From positions 728,207 to 792,206 of the forward strand of contig UEHQ01000002.1 in NCBI GenBank assembly GCA_900489925.1: a DNA stretch of 64,000 nt, given 5' to 3'. Each line of letters starts with the position of its first letter. Position 1 is the stretch's first letter. The position numbers were made by a program, and so were the translations under genes. The DNA comes from Hyphomicrobiales bacterium (GTDB lineage Bacteria > Pseudomonadota > Alphaproteobacteria > Rhizobiales > Rhizobiaceae). The notes under the pieces were generated by a model that was given only the letters and a program-made list of their open reading frames with translations, was not told the DNA's origin and ran no database searches. This document shows, in pieces, positions 50,456 to 59,696 of this stretch.

Positions 50456-52033
50456 ATGTTGACTCCGGTTCGTGCAGCGTCAAATGCAAGTTTTTCGGCT
50501 CAGGGACAGAGCGCGTCCCTCAATGCCGACAGCCTAGTGCGCGCCGCAACGGCGATTGCACCGGTTCAACAAGTCGAGACGACGGATTTGAATTCGGCGA
50601 TCGCAGGCAAGCTGAGCATTCTCCTGCTCGCTGTCCGCGAACGGATGGTGGAGGCACTGCTCGACGCTCTCAAGACGACCGGCGATGCTATTGCTCTGCC
50701 GCGTGATGATGCGGAGACCAATCTTGTCTTTGCCTCCCGCCTCGCCGAGGCCATCCAGAAGCTGCCGGCATCGAAGATCGCGCAGATCGAACGGCAGCTT
50801 GTCGCGCAAGGTCACGATATCCCGGTGCGCCTTCTGGTCGAGGCGCTCAAGAATCCGACCGGCCCGGAAGCCGCTCGTGTTGTCGCCTATCTCGAAACCA
50901 TGCGCTACAAGGACCGCGATCTCGTAGCGCGCGCCGTCAACCGTTCCTATGGCCAGAATGACGCCGCGCCGCGCCAGGAACAACGCGCGGAAATCAGTAT
51001 CCAGCGAGAGAACCGTCCCGTCGCCAACAAAGTAACGGTCCCGACGCAGAGCGAGCGAGCGAGCGAGACGCCGGCAAAGACCATAGTCACGGCGGCTGCC
51101 ACCGGCGACACCAAGTCGACTGAAAGACCCGTGTCGACCGGTCAGATCGCCAACGTCGCAGATGCTCGCCTCGGCGAGAAGATTTCGACCGCGACGATGA
51201 AGGAAGCGCAGCAGCCCTCCGAGGCGAAAAGTGCCGCCTTCAAACCGGAAGATACCGATCGCATCATCGCCGACACCGCTGAAAGCACAGCGCCGATAGA
51301 ACCAGAACCAGCGCCGGTGGCAGCAAAGGCTGATCCCATCATCCCGAAGAGCTGGGCCGGCATTCCCGCCTCCTTGTCGGAGGACGCGACGGATCTGATC
51401 GTTGCTATCATCCGCGATCAGGAGAGCGAAACCTTGCTGGAGGCGGCCGATATCGATCCCGCGGTGGACATCGACGTCATTCTCGATGACGCCCTGATTG
51501 GCGACATTCCCGACGAGCTGATCCGACCATCCGATCAGCCGGCACTGCAGGCAGTGGTTGCCCGTCAGGCGTCTCCACTCACGGCCCAACCGGCGCTGGA
51601 TGCGGCGGCGATCAATGCAGCCGCGAACCGACAGACAACGCACGAAGCAGATCCGCGCCCCGCTGATGCGCCGACGATCGACATGGCCTACGCGCCCGTG
51701 TTGATGAAGATCGTCGAGGGCGTGCCGTATGCGCCGCAGCCCTATCAGTTCGCCAAGGATGAGGCGGACGATAGCGGCTCCAGGGAAATGCATCGGGAAG
51801 ACCACGACGCCGGACCACAATCCGACGAGCAGGAAGACGAAGGCGATTCGGACGCTCCGGCGGATGGCGCCGCAGACGAGCCGGCAATGCTTGCAGATGC
51901 CGACGATGCTCCCCCACCGGTCGCACAACAGAACGACACGTCGATGCAGCTTCTTCCGGCACCCGGTCTGGCCATGCCGCCGGTGGCCGGGGAGGCCTAT
52001 GCCCTTTACCGCCGCATGGTCGGCTGGGAATAA
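50456..52033 (+). CDS. Large acidic protein of unknown function
   Basis: A 525-residue protein with no signal peptide or membrane segment. Residues about 35-165 look globular and helical (IAGKLSILLLAVRERMVEALLDAL, then EAIQKLPASKIAQIERQLVA). The middle is Ala/Thr/Pro-rich and low complexity. Residues about 430-500 are strongly acidic and His-containing (DEADDSGSREMHREDHDAG), and the C-terminus ends with GEAYALYRRMVGWE. ATGGAAGGAGCATGCC gives a good ribosome-binding site. A strong bidirectional terminator follows before rpsA. I do not recognise the family. Confidence 0.7.
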   Translation: MLTPVRAASNASFSAQGQSASLNADSLVRAATAIAPVQQVETTDLNSAIAGKLSILLLAVRERMVEALLDALKTTGDAIALPRDDAETNLVFASRLAEAIQKLPASKIAQIERQLVAQGHDIPVRLLVEALKNPTGPEAARVVAYLETMRYKDRDLVARAVNRSYGQNDAAPRQEQRAEISIQRENRPVANKVTVPTQSERASETPAKTIVTAAATGDTKSTERPVSTGQIANVADARLGEKISTATMKEAQQPSEAKSAAFKPEDTDRIIADTAESTAPIEPEPAPVAAKADPIIPKSWAGIPASLSEDATDLIVAIIRDQESETLLEAADIDPAVDIDVILDDALIGDIPDELIRPSDQPALQAVVARQASPLTAQPALDAAAINAAANRQTTHEADPRPADAPTIDMAYAPVLMKIVEGVPYAPQPYQFAKDEADDSGSREMHREDHDAGPQSDEQEDEGDSDAPADGAADEPAMLADADDAPPPVAQQNDTSMQLLPAPGLAMPPVAGEAYALYRRMVGWE

Positions 52034-52059
52034 ATCGGCTTTCAACGAACCAAAACAAA

Positions 52060-52087
52060 GAACCCGCCGGATCGCTCCGGCGGGTTC
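52060..52087. terminator. Strong bidirectional rho-independent terminator
   Basis: GAACCCGCCGGA-TCGC-TCCGGCGGGTTC is a perfect 12-bp stem with a 4-base loop. T-rich tracts follow on both strands (TCTTATTCTT on plus, TTTGTTTTGG on minus). It ends the hypothetical gene and the convergent rpsA. Confidence 0.93.
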
Positions 52088-52117
52088 TCTTATTCTTCAA
52101 GCCATGACGGCTGGCGA

Positions 52118-53818
52118 TTATTCGCCGCGGTTCTTCAGAGCCGCGCCGAGGATGTCGCCGAGCGAAGCGCCAGAGTCGGACGAACCGAACTGAGCAACGG
52201 CTTCCTTCTCTTCAGCGATTTCCAGAGCCTTGATCGAAAGCATGACCTTGCGGTCCTTCTTCGAGAAGTTGGTGACGCGAGCGTCAACCGTCTGGCCAAC
52301 CGAGAAGCGCTCCGGACGCTGGTCGTCGCGATCGCGAGCGAGGTCAGCGCGGCGGATGAACGAGGTGATGTCTTCGTGGTCTACGAGCTTCACTTCGATG
52401 CCACCGTCGTTGACGGCGATGACTTCAGCCGAAACAACAGCGTTCTTGCGCAGGTCGCCGGAAGCAGCAGCTTCGCCGACCGAGTCCTTGCCGAGCTGCT
52501 TGATGCCGAGCGAGATGCGCTCCTTTTCGACGTCTACATCGAGAACGACGGCCTTAACGACATCGCCCTTGTTGTATTCTTCGATGACCTGTTCGCCCGG
52601 ACGGTTCCAGTCGAGGTCGGAGAGGTGCACCATGCCGTCAACATCGCCGTCGAGGCCGATGAACAGGCCGAATTCGGTCTTGTTCTTGACTTCGCCTTCG
52701 ACTTCAGTGCCGGCCGGATGGTTGCGAGCGAATGCCGCCCACGGGTTTTCCAGGGTCTGCTTGAGGCCGAGCGAAATACGACGCTTGGACGGATCGACTT
52801 CGAGAACGACGACTTCGACTTCCTGGCTCGTGGACAGGATCTTGCCGGGGTGTACGTTCTTCTTGGTCCAGGACATTTCCGAGATGTGGATCAGGCCTTC
52901 GATGCCCGGCTCCAGCTCGACGAACGCACCGTAGTCGGTGATGTTCGTGACGGTACCGGAAATCTTCTTGCCTTCCGGATACTTGGCCTGGATGCCATCC
53001 CACGGATCCGACTCGAGCTGCTTCATGCCGAGCGAGATGCGGTGGGTTTCCTGGTTGATGCGGATGATCTGAACCTTGACCTGCTGGCCAATGGACAGGA
53101 TTTCCGACGGATGGTTCACACGGCGCCATGCCATGTCGGTGACGTGCAGCAGGCCGTCGATGCCGCCGAGGTCAACGAACGCACCGTAATCGGTGATGTT
53201 CTTGACGACGCCGTCAACAACCTGGCCTTCTTCGAGGTTCTGAACGATTTCAGAACGCTGCTCGGCACGGGATTCTTCGAGAACCGTACGACGCGATACA
53301 ACGATGTTGCCGCGACGCTTGTCCATCTTGAGGATTTCGAAGGGCTGCGGGTTGTGCATCAGCGGGGTAACGTCGCGGATCGGACGGATGTCGACCTGTG
53401 AACGCGGCAGGAAGGCAATCGCGCCGTCGAGGTCAACCGTGAAGCCGCCCTTGACCTGGTTGAAGATAACGCCTTCAACGCGCTCACCAGCTTCGAACTT
53501 GGCTTCGAGCTTGACCCAGCTCTCTTCGCGGCGAGCCTTTTCGCGCGACAGAACAGCTTCGCCGAGTGCGTTTTCGATGCGCTCAACGTAAACTTCGACT
53601 TCGTCGCCGACCTTGAGCGTGCCGTCCTTGGCCTTGGCGCCGAATTCCTTGAGCAGAATGCGACCTTCGACCTTGAGGCCAACGTCGACAACGGCGGAGT
53701 CCTTCTCGATTGCCGTTACGATACCCTTGGTTACATAGCCTTCAGCCAGATCGTTCTTGGCAAAGGATTCTTCCAGAAGGGCCGCGAAATCTTCGCGAGA
53801 GGGAGTAGCTACTGACAT
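52118..53818 (-). CDS. rpsA: 30S ribosomal protein S1
   Basis: A 566-residue S1 protein with six S1 RNA-binding repeats, e.g. GAFVDLGGIDGLLHVTDMAW and GAFVELEPGIEGLIHISEMSW. It brings mRNA to the 30S subunit and is needed for translation of most messages. It lies downstream of cmk, an order conserved in many bacteria. Its codon use is strongly biased (GAAC, CTG, GTC rich), as in highly expressed genes. Confidence 0.98.
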   Translation of the reverse strand: MSVATPSREDFAALLEESFAKNDLAEGYVTKGIVTAIEKDSAVVDVGLKVEGRILLKEFGAKAKDGTLKVGDEVEVYVERIENALGEAVLSREKARREESWVKLEAKFEAGERVEGVIFNQVKGGFTVDLDGAIAFLPRSQVDIRPIRDVTPLMHNPQPFEILKMDKRRGNIVVSRRTVLEESRAEQRSEIVQNLEEGQVVDGVVKNITDYGAFVDLGGIDGLLHVTDMAWRRVNHPSEILSIGQQVKVQIIRINQETHRISLGMKQLESDPWDGIQAKYPEGKKISGTVTNITDYGAFVELEPGIEGLIHISEMSWTKKNVHPGKILSTSQEVEVVVLEVDPSKRRISLGLKQTLENPWAAFARNHPAGTEVEGEVKNKTEFGLFIGLDGDVDGMVHLSDLDWNRPGEQVIEEYNKGDVVKAVVLDVDVEKERISLGIKQLGKDSVGEAAASGDLRKNAVVSAEVIAVNDGGIEVKLVDHEDITSFIRRADLARDRDDQRPERFSVGQTVDARVTNFSKKDRKVMLSIKALEIAEEKEAVAQFGSSDSGASLGDILGAALKNRGE

Positions 53819-53985
53819 GAAATCTCCTGCGTGTCCGGATATCTGGACACGTATGCGCCGGTTGGTTCGTGTTGAATGAGCCTGATCCCCGTCCGCCCTC
53901 TCATCGAAGGCAATCCGGCGCTTGGACGGAATTTCAGGCTGTCTTGCAAGGCGAGTCGGGCAAAGCCCTGAGCAAACGCCTCAAT

Positions 53986-54645
53986 TCATGTATTTCGGTT
54001 CAAGGCCGCATCGATGATCGATTTCGCAGCTTGAAACGCGGCCTCTATACTCATTTCCGACGTATCAAGCAAGTGCGCGTCTTCCGCTGGTTTCAAAGGG
54101 CTGTCGGCTCGTCCCATGTCGCGTTCGTCGCGCCGTTTGACGTCCTCGAAAATCTCCTCGTAGTCGGCCGGGCCTCCCCTGCCAATAATCTCGTCATAGC
54201 GGCGTCGGGCACGTACCTCCGGCGAGGCCGTCACGTAGAGCTTCACCGGCGCCTGCGGGCAGACCACGGTTCCGATATCGCGACCGTCGAGCACGGTGCC
54301 CGGCTGCTTTTCCGAAAACCGGCGCTGTGCCTCCACCAGCGCGCGACGCACGGACGGCATGACAGCAATCTTCGATGCAGCTTCGCCGATCTCGTGTTTC
54401 GAGAGTATGTCGCGATCCAGACCGCCGAGTTCAACCTCGCGAGCAATCTTTTCGGCGATTATTTCATTATCGAGGGGCAGGCCGGCGTCGAGCAGCGCCT
54501 TCGCCGTTGCGCGATAGGTCAGGCCGGTATCGAGATGATGGAAACCATAGGCCTCGGCAATCTGGCGCGATAACGTGCCCTTGCCGGCCGCGGCCGGCCC
54601 ATCGATGGCGATCGTGAAGTTCTGCGTGGTCATGGATGCACTCAT
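53986..54645 (-). CDS. cmk: Cytidylate kinase
   Basis: A 219-residue P-loop kinase phosphorylating CMP/dCMP. P-loop [27 protein letters not shown], and the LID/NMP-binding [19 protein letters not shown] are all present. ATG 54645 overlaps the TGA of the PaiB-like gene (ATGA); ATG 54633 ([12 protein letters not shown]) is closer to the family N-terminus and may be the true start. It lies 167 bases upstream of rpsA. Confidence 0.95.
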   Translation of the reverse strand: MSASMTTQNFTIAIDGPAAAGKGTLSRQIAEAYGFHHLDTGLTYRATAKALLDAGLPLDNEIIAEKIAREVELGGLDRDILSKHEIGEAASKIAVMPSVRRALVEAQRRFSEKQPGTVLDGRDIGTVVCPQAPVKLYVTASPEVRARRRYDEIIGRGGPADYEEIFEDVKRRDERDMGRADSPLKPAEDAHLLDTSEMSIEAAFQAAKSIIDAALNRNT

Positions 54646-55283
54646 TCCGTGGTCAATCCGCCGTAATGGCGAACGAGGTCGATCATCTCGGCCTGATCCG
54701 GCATTTCGCTAAGCCCTGTCGCGACCCCTTCGCGATCGGCAACCGGTCGGTTCTGGCTGACCTTCCACTTGCCTTCGATCGAGGAGATTTCGATTTCGAT
54801 GCCGACGATGCCTTTCATCTGCGCACGGATGAAATCGTCCGGCGCGTCGCCGACCGCCCACGGCTTCTCCCGCGCCCCTTCCTGCTGACGGGTGATCGCG
54901 GTGATTTGCGCCAGAAGCCAGTTCGCGTCCTCGATCACCCGCGCTGAGCCCTTCGCCTGCACGATGGCATAGTTCCACGTCGGCACGACCTTGCCGGTCT
55001 CCTGCTTGGTCTTGTACCAGGACGGCGTGACGTATGAATTGGCACCCTGGAACACCGCAAGCACCTCGGCGCCGGCCTCAATATCCCGCCATTGCCCGTT
55101 GGCTCTCGCGACATGTAGGCGCAGCGTCCCCTTTTGCGAGGCGGCAGCATCCAGAAGGAAGGGCACGGGGTTGGCGATCAGGCCCGACTGGCCGGCGGTG
55201 ATGAGCAGGCCAAGTGGATGGGCGCGGACCAACGCATGCTGGGTATCGAGATCGTCTTCTCTGAAGTGCGGGGGCTGATACAT
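54642..55283 (-). CDS. PaiB-like FMN-binding protein
   Basis: A 213-residue protein of the PaiB / FMN-binding negative transcriptional regulator family with a split-barrel fold: N-terminal [28 protein letters not shown], and [17 protein letters not shown]. In Bacillus PaiB represses sporulation and protease genes; most homologues are uncharacterised and may be flavin-dependent. The start MYQPPHF fits the family; an in-frame ATG at 55295 is possible. It overlaps cmk by four bases and stands where aroA is commonly found upstream of cmk. Confidence 0.87.
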   Translation of the reverse strand: MYQPPHFREDDLDTQHALVRAHPLGLLITAGQSGLIANPVPFLLDAAASQKGTLRLHVARANGQWRDIEAGAEVLAVFQGANSYVTPSWYKTKQETGKVVPTWNYAIVQAKGSARVIEDANWLLAQITAITRQQEGAREKPWAVGDAPDDFIRAQMKGIVGIEIEISSIEGKWKVSQNRPVADREGVATGLSEMPDQAEMIDLVRHYGGLTTE

Positions 55284-55419
55284 CGGGCGATCCATTCGGG
55301 TGCCGGGGCAATGCCGGCTTTCCCTTGCAAATGAACAATATCCGGGTCACTAACACAATGGACGGTGCCGGTCATCCAGTCGTTGCGTAACTAGCATGAG
55401 CAAAGCATGAAGTTTGGCT

Positions 55420-55448
55420 TTGACATGTAAGGCTGCAACGATTATGGG
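55420..55448 (+). promoter_or_regulatory. Sigma-70-type promoter upstream of the FYDLN-acid gene
   Basis: TTGACA (55420-55425), 17-base spacer, TATGGG (55443-55448), about 85 bases before the start codon. The -35 is perfect; the -10 is weak. Confidence 0.5.
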
Positions 55449-55531
55449 GACCGGCTTATAAATTCCGAACAGAACGCCGGTTTTAACGGCATTTGCCGAA
55501 TCTAGGTTCGGCCATTCTCACGAGGCTAACA

Positions 55532-55918
55532 GTGGCGAAAGCGGAACTTGGAACCAAGCGTACCGATCCGGAAACCGGCAAGCGATTTTACGACCTGAAC
55601 CGGGATCCGATCGTTTCTCCTTACACAGGCAAGTCCTACCCCCTCTCCTACTTCGAGGAAACCTCGGCCGCTGCTGCCGCAGAAGCCCAGGACGAAGAAG
55701 AGGTCGCGGAAGTCGATGCCGAAAGCACGGAAGTCGAACTGGTCTCGCTCGAGGACGCCGATGAAGGCGCATCCGGCGACGACATTCCTGATATGGGCGA
55801 TGACGACGTCGAAATCGAAGGCGATGACGACGATACCTTCCTCGAAGCTGACGAAGACGACGATGACGACGACATGAGCGACATCATCGGCGTGACCGGC
55901 GACGAAGACGAAGTCTGA
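55532..55918 (+). CDS. TIGR02300 (FYDLN acid) family protein
   Basis: A 128-residue alphaproteobacterial protein. The N-terminal 45 residues carry the defining segment KRFYDLNRDPIVSPYTGKSY, here without zinc-finger cysteines. The rest is extremely acidic, ending in runs of Asp/Glu (DDDDTFLEADEDDDDDD). Function is unknown. GTG 55532 is used because VAKAELGTKR is the family start; the frame to 55493 is an upstream extension. It precedes tRNA-Ala, an arrangement found in rhizobia. Confidence 0.9.
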   Translation: MAKAELGTKRTDPETGKRFYDLNRDPIVSPYTGKSYPLSYFEETSAAAAAEAQDEEEVAEVDAESTEVELVSLEDADEGASGDDIPDMGDDDVEIEGDDDDTFLEADEDDDDDDMSDIIGVTGDEDEV

Positions 55919-55931
55919 TCCGATAACTATC

Positions 55932-55969
55932 GGCCCGGACGAGAAAATTTCGCCGGGCCTATTTTTTTG
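55932..55969 (+). terminator. Rho-independent terminator after the FYDLN-acid gene
   Basis: GGCCCGG (55932-55938) pairs with CCGGGCC (55953-55959), extended inside by CGA/TCG, and is followed by ATTTTTTTGG. It separates the gene from tRNA-Ala. Confidence 0.88.
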
Positions 55970-56071
55970 GGCTTGCCATCTCCGAAAACCGGAAGTAATA
56001 AGCCGCCACTTCCTGAGGCAAAGCGCTTCGCGAAGCATCCCAGGCCCGGCCACAAACCGGACCACCCTGAT

Positions 56072-56147
<76 letters not shown>

Positions 56148-56351
56148 AATCTTCCTTCTTCTGAGTTCTAGTCCGATGCTCGATCCTTTGTGACGTTCCG
56201 CATCACCTGAATTTGATCGCCTGGTGCGTCACTTTGCAGCGCGCTGAAGCTTCGCCTGCCAGTAATTTCGCCCAGTTCGCGCCGTTTAACGCTGCCGCAA
56301 ATGCGGAGGCTGACCTCCAGACTGTACGCTGGCTAGCTGCGGAGGCGCGCA

Positions 56352-56675
56352 ATGTCACAAGATACGCATGGCCGGAAAATCGCTCTTTCCCATCATATCC
56401 TGCCGACCTCCGGTACGATGATCGGCATCTGCATGACATTGATCGGCCTGGTGAAGGTCACGGAGCTCAAAGGGCAAAGCAGTCATGTCGACGAATATGC
56501 CGCCCTCGCGACGCTGGTGTTCCTCGCCAGTGCAATGAGCTCATATTTGTCGTTGCGGATGGAGGACAATGTGGTGGCAAGCAGACGGCTGGAACTGTTC
56601 GCAGACCAGTGCTTTCTGCTGGGCCTTGTCGCAATCGTCGGAATCGGGGTGCTGTTCGCGTACTCGGTGATCTAG
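56352..56675 (+). CDS. Small membrane protein of unknown function
   Basis: A 107-residue protein with three hydrophobic segments: about residues 18-37 (TSGTMIGICMTLIGLVKV), 48-66 (YAALATLVFLASAMSSYLSL) and 85-105 (CFLLGLVAIVGIGVLFAYSV). GGAGG lies seven bases upstream of the ATG. It stands alone after tRNA-Ala, convergent with a small secreted-protein gene. No characterised family is recognised. Confidence 0.7.
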   Translation: MSQDTHGRKIALSHHILPTSGTMIGICMTLIGLVKVTELKGQSSHVDEYAALATLVFLASAMSSYLSLRMEDNVVASRRLELFADQCFLLGLVAIVGIGVLFAYSVI

Positions 56676-56736
56676 CGGCGATCGGATTCGCAAACGCCCG
56701 CCGGCCGGCGGGCGCGTATCAGCCGTGCTTATCTAC

Positions 56737-56958
56737 TCAGGCCTTGCAAGCCGGCGATGACATCATGGCAGATTCAGCCAGCGCTTTCGTCTTGTGCGCG
56801 CCGCCGACCATCATTTCCATCTTGCCGTCTGGATGCTTGGAAACCACGCTGCATTTCGCACTGTCATGGGGATGCACAACGTAATAATGGGTTGCCGCCA
56901 TTGTTGGAACGGCGCCAATTGCCAGGATCGCAATAGTCAAAGCTGTTTTCTTGATCAT
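56737..56958 (-). CDS. Small secreted protein of unknown function
   Basis: A 73-residue protein with a signal peptide (MIKKTALTIAILAIGAVPT, cleavage after MAA near residue 22). The mature 50 residues contain two cysteines (AKCSVV and PACKA) and several His and Met residues (HYYVVHPHD, GKMEMMVGG), which could bind metal (inference). A GGAGGAG ribosome-binding site precedes the ATG. No known family is assigned. Confidence 0.7.
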   Translation of the reverse strand: MIKKTALTIAILAIGAVPTMAATHYYVVHPHDSAKCSVVSKHPDGKMEMMVGGAHKTKALAESAMMSSPACKA

Positions 56959-57189
56959 CGCACTCCTCCGTCAGTAGGACTGGCAGTGTTGTTGCCAGCT
57001 TGGAGGTAGCTATGGCCCGCCCCTACTTTGACAAAGCGTCATTTCGGCGCATGCAAGGGGAACGGGCATAGCAGGTCCGGCGGGGGTGAAAACGCGTGTA
57101 ATTACGGCTGACGCGGTTGACCATGTCGCGCTTTCTTCATTATCGCATCGGATAAAGAGGTCGATCGAAATCCAGGGAGGCCGTGGCCG

Positions 57190-57975
57190 TTGTTTCTCTT
57201 TTCAAAACTTGTCTGGGTTTTCGGACAGCCGCTCTCTCTCGCTTTTCTTTTCGCGCTGCTCTCCGTGCTTCTGAGCTGCATCCGGTGGCGCAAGACGGGT
57301 ATCGCGAGCGCGGCACTTGGAGCGCTCATCCTTTTCGTCACGCTCTACACGAGCCTCGGTACCTATCTTCTGCAGGGACTGGAGGAGCGCTTTCCAAAGC
57401 CTGAGGATCCCGAAAACCTGCAGTGCATGATCGTGCTTGGCGGTGCCTTCGAAAACGAGGTCAATACGGCGCGGCACGGCATCGAATTCAACGCCGGCGG
57501 AGACCGATTCATCGAAGCGCTGCGTCTTGCGCAGAAATACCCGCAATCTCGCATTCTGATTTCGGGCGGCGACGGCTCGATGTCGGGCATCTACGAGGGG
57601 GACGCCGTCACTTCCGCACGCTTCTTCCCGCTGTTCGGCGTCGGAAAGGAACGACTGGTCGAAGAGACGACATCGCGTACCACCTTTGAAAACGCGACGA
57701 ACACCAAGGAACTCCTGGCAAGCCAGGGACTGTCTGACTGCCTGCTGATCACGTCGGGCTACCACATGCCGCGCTCGGTCGGCATCTTTCGCAAGCAAGG
57801 AATCAATATCGTTCCCTGGCCGACCGATTACCGGACCGACGGACATGAGGTCCTAGGGATCGACTTCACCCAGCCGAACCGGAACTCGCAGAACATGGCA
57901 ACGGCCATTCGTGAGTGGTTCGGGCTCGTCGGATACTATTTTGCCGGGCGCACGTCAGCGCTCTATCCGGGCTAA
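57190..57975 (+). CDS. YdcF/SanA/ElyC-like DUF218 membrane protein
   Basis: A 261-residue protein with two N-terminal membrane helices (about residues 3-28 and 36-60) and a DUF218 domain (about 78-235). The domain shows CMIVLGGAFENEV, RILISGGDGS, TTFENATNTKELL and LLITSGYHMPRSVGIF. ElyC, the best-studied relative, affects peptidoglycan and undecaprenyl-phosphate metabolism. The only in-frame early start is TTG 57190, about 9 bases after AGGGAGG. Confidence 0.85.
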   Translation: MFLFSKLVWVFGQPLSLAFLFALLSVLLSCIRWRKTGIASAALGALILFVTLYTSLGTYLLQGLEERFPKPEDPENLQCMIVLGGAFENEVNTARHGIEFNAGGDRFIEALRLAQKYPQSRILISGGDGSMSGIYEGDAVTSARFFPLFGVGKERLVEETTSRTTFENATNTKELLASQGLSDCLLITSGYHMPRSVGIFRKQGINIVPWPTDYRTDGHEVLGIDFTQPNRNSQNMATAIREWFGLVGYYFAGRTSALYPG

Positions 57976-57981
57976 CCCAGG

Positions 57982-58464
57982 CTATTTCTTGGAGATGGTC
58001 ACGAACTTCGTGCCACGCACTCGGGCAGTGACCGTGCACTGCTCCTTTGTCGGGTCGGCATCCGGGCGGTCGCAGAACCGCGGATGCATCTTCATGGCCA
58101 GCACCATGTTGCCAAAACGCTGGACGAAGTCGTAGCCGTAGATCTGCGCGGTCGCGATCATGAAGTAGCCGCCTTCGGCGACCTGGAGGTAGAAGTTGTA
58201 GGTGCAGCCATCGTCGTTGCAGCCGGGCCCCTTCTCGCCGTCGCAGGTGAGTTCACCTTCATTGACCACCGCATCGATCAGGCCGTCATTGTTGATGTCC
58301 TGACGCGTTACGAAGGCGTCCGAGAACTCAGCCTTGGTGCACTGCTCCTGAAAGTGCTTCTTCTCGTATATCTCCGGATCGGAAAGCAACGATTGCTGAG
58401 CGAAGGCGGCAACGGGCATCACGAGGAATGCGAGAAGGTTCAGGGCGATCAGGAGCGTTTTCAC
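57982..58464 (-). CDS. Secreted protein of unknown function with a Ca-binding-like loop
   Basis: A 160-residue protein with a signal peptide (LLIALNLLAFLVMPVAAFAQ) and several cysteines (QCTKAEF, LTCDG, PGCNDDGCTYN, RFCDRP, QCTVT) likely to form disulfides. The segment TRQDINNDGLIDAVVNEGEL resembles an EF-hand/FG-GAP calcium loop (DxNxDGxxD). It starts at GTG 58464 and is convergent with the YdcF-like gene, six bases apart. Family unrecognised. Confidence 0.7.
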   Translation of the reverse strand: MKTLLIALNLLAFLVMPVAAFAQQSLLSDPEIYEKKHFQEQCTKAEFSDAFVTRQDINNDGLIDAVVNEGELTCDGEKGPGCNDDGCTYNFYLQVAEGGYFMIATAQIYGYDFVQRFGNMVLAMKMHPRFCDRPDADPTKEQCTVTARVRGTKFVTISKK

Positions 58465-58584
58465 GGGTTTCTCTTTTGGCCGAATAGAGGGCTGTCAATC
58501 GATGACTTTGGCAGAGTCGCCTTGCGCCGCCCTTGCCGCCATGATTCATTCATCAGGATATCCTGTCGGTCTCCGGAGCACCGC

Positions 58585-59220
58585 ATGTCATTGTTCGTCT
58601 ATCTGGATTATGCCGGCGTTGCGCTTTTTGCAGCGACTGGTGCGCTCGCAGCATCGCGCAAGCAGCTCGATCTGGTCGGCTTCCTGTTTTTTGCGATCGT
58701 GACCGGGGCCGGCGGCGGCACAGTGCGCGACATGGTTCTCGGTCGTGTGCCGGTGTTCTGGGTCTTGAACCCGACCTATATCCTAGTTTGCTGCGCCGCC
58801 GGCATCATCGTCTTCTTCACGGCCCATCTGGTCGAGTCACGCTATCGCTTGCTGATATGGCTCGATGCCGTCGGACTGTCGGCTTATTCCGTCATGGGCG
58901 CCGCCAAGGGCCTTGCGGCAACGGGTTCGCCGACGATCGCCATCGTCACCGGCACATTAACCGCGACGTTCGGCGGGATCCTGCGCGATCTGCTTGCCAA
59001 CGAGCCATCGGTGCTGTTGCGGCCGGAAATCTATATCACCGCAGCGCTGATCGGCTCCGGCATCTTCACGGCCGCGAATGGGCTTGATCTACCCATATAC
59101 TCGGCGTCCGCCGTGGGTGTGCTTGCGGCCTTTGCCGTCCGCGGCGGTGCGCTCTATTTCGGCTGGACGATCCCGACCTACAAGGCCAAGCCCGGCCGGC
59201 ACCCTGACGATGTGATGTAG
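58585..59220 (+). CDS. UPF0126 / TRIC-like membrane protein
   Basis: A 211-residue inner-membrane protein with about seven membrane segments in two UPF0126 repeats. Each repeat has a Gly-rich helix: VTGAGGGTVRDMVLGRVPVF and VTGTLTATFGGILRDLLANE. Structural relatives are trimeric intracellular cation channels; some bacterial members are linked to glycine transport. ATG 58585 has GGAG seven bases upstream; longer frames overlap the divergent secreted-protein gene. Confidence 0.9.
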   Translation: MSLFVYLDYAGVALFAATGALAASRKQLDLVGFLFFAIVTGAGGGTVRDMVLGRVPVFWVLNPTYILVCCAAGIIVFFTAHLVESRYRLLIWLDAVGLSAYSVMGAAKGLAATGSPTIAIVTGTLTATFGGILRDLLANEPSVLLRPEIYITAALIGSGIFTAANGLDLPIYSASAVGVLAAFAVRGGALYFGWTIPTYKAKPGRHPDDVM

Positions 59221-59221
59221 C

Positions 59222-59641
59222 TTAGCGCAGCTTCGGCCGCAGCCGGATAACCACGTCGACATGGGCAATTTCCATGCCCTCGGGAGGCTCCGGCAGGTTG
59301 GCGATCGTCAGATTGCTGACTGGGATATCGAGGACGTCGTTGTCGCCCTCAATGAAGAAATGGTGGTGATCGGAGACATTGGTGTCGAAGTACGTCTTCG
59401 CGCTTTCCACCGCGAGCACACGAATCATGCCGGCTTCAGTGAACTGGTGCAGCGTGTTGTAAACCGTTGCGAGAGAAACCGGCACGCCGGCCTCCACCGC
59501 TTCGTCGTGCAATTCCTCGACCGTCAGATGCCGGTCGCCCTTTGCAAAGAGCAGATCACCCAGGGCCACACGCTGTCGCGTCGGTCGCAAGCCTGCGCTA
59601 CGCAGCCTTGCTTCGATGGTAAGCGGGGCTTCAGCCGCCAT
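59222..59641 (-). CDS. irr: Iron response regulator Irr (Fur family)
   Basis: A 139-residue Fur-superfamily protein. The DNA-binding domain includes LRPTRQRVALGDLLFAKGDRH and GVPVSLATVYNTLHQFTEAG, and the C-terminal domain has the His-rich SDHHHFF motif characteristic of Irr. It lacks the N-terminal Cys-Pro heme motif of Bradyrhizobium Irr, as in Rhizobiaceae. Irr represses heme synthesis and other iron-using genes when iron is low. ATG 59641 has GGAG eight bases upstream; a TTG at 59674 is less likely. It is divergent from fabA. Confidence 0.93.
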   Translation of the reverse strand: MAAEAPLTIEARLRSAGLRPTRQRVALGDLLFAKGDRHLTVEELHDEAVEAGVPVSLATVYNTLHQFTEAGMIRVLAVESAKTYFDTNVSDHHHFFIEGDNDVLDIPVSNLTIANLPEPPEGMEIAHVDVVIRLRPKLR

Positions 59642-59696
59642 TCGACGAACTCCGTTTAATCTAGCGTCCAGCAATCAGGTTTCCTTAGCCATATAA

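Noticed and set aside
56025..56036. Palindrome GCTTCGCGAAGC before tRNA-Ala
   Set aside because: Short GC-rich palindrome, no regulator or repeat partner; could be chance.
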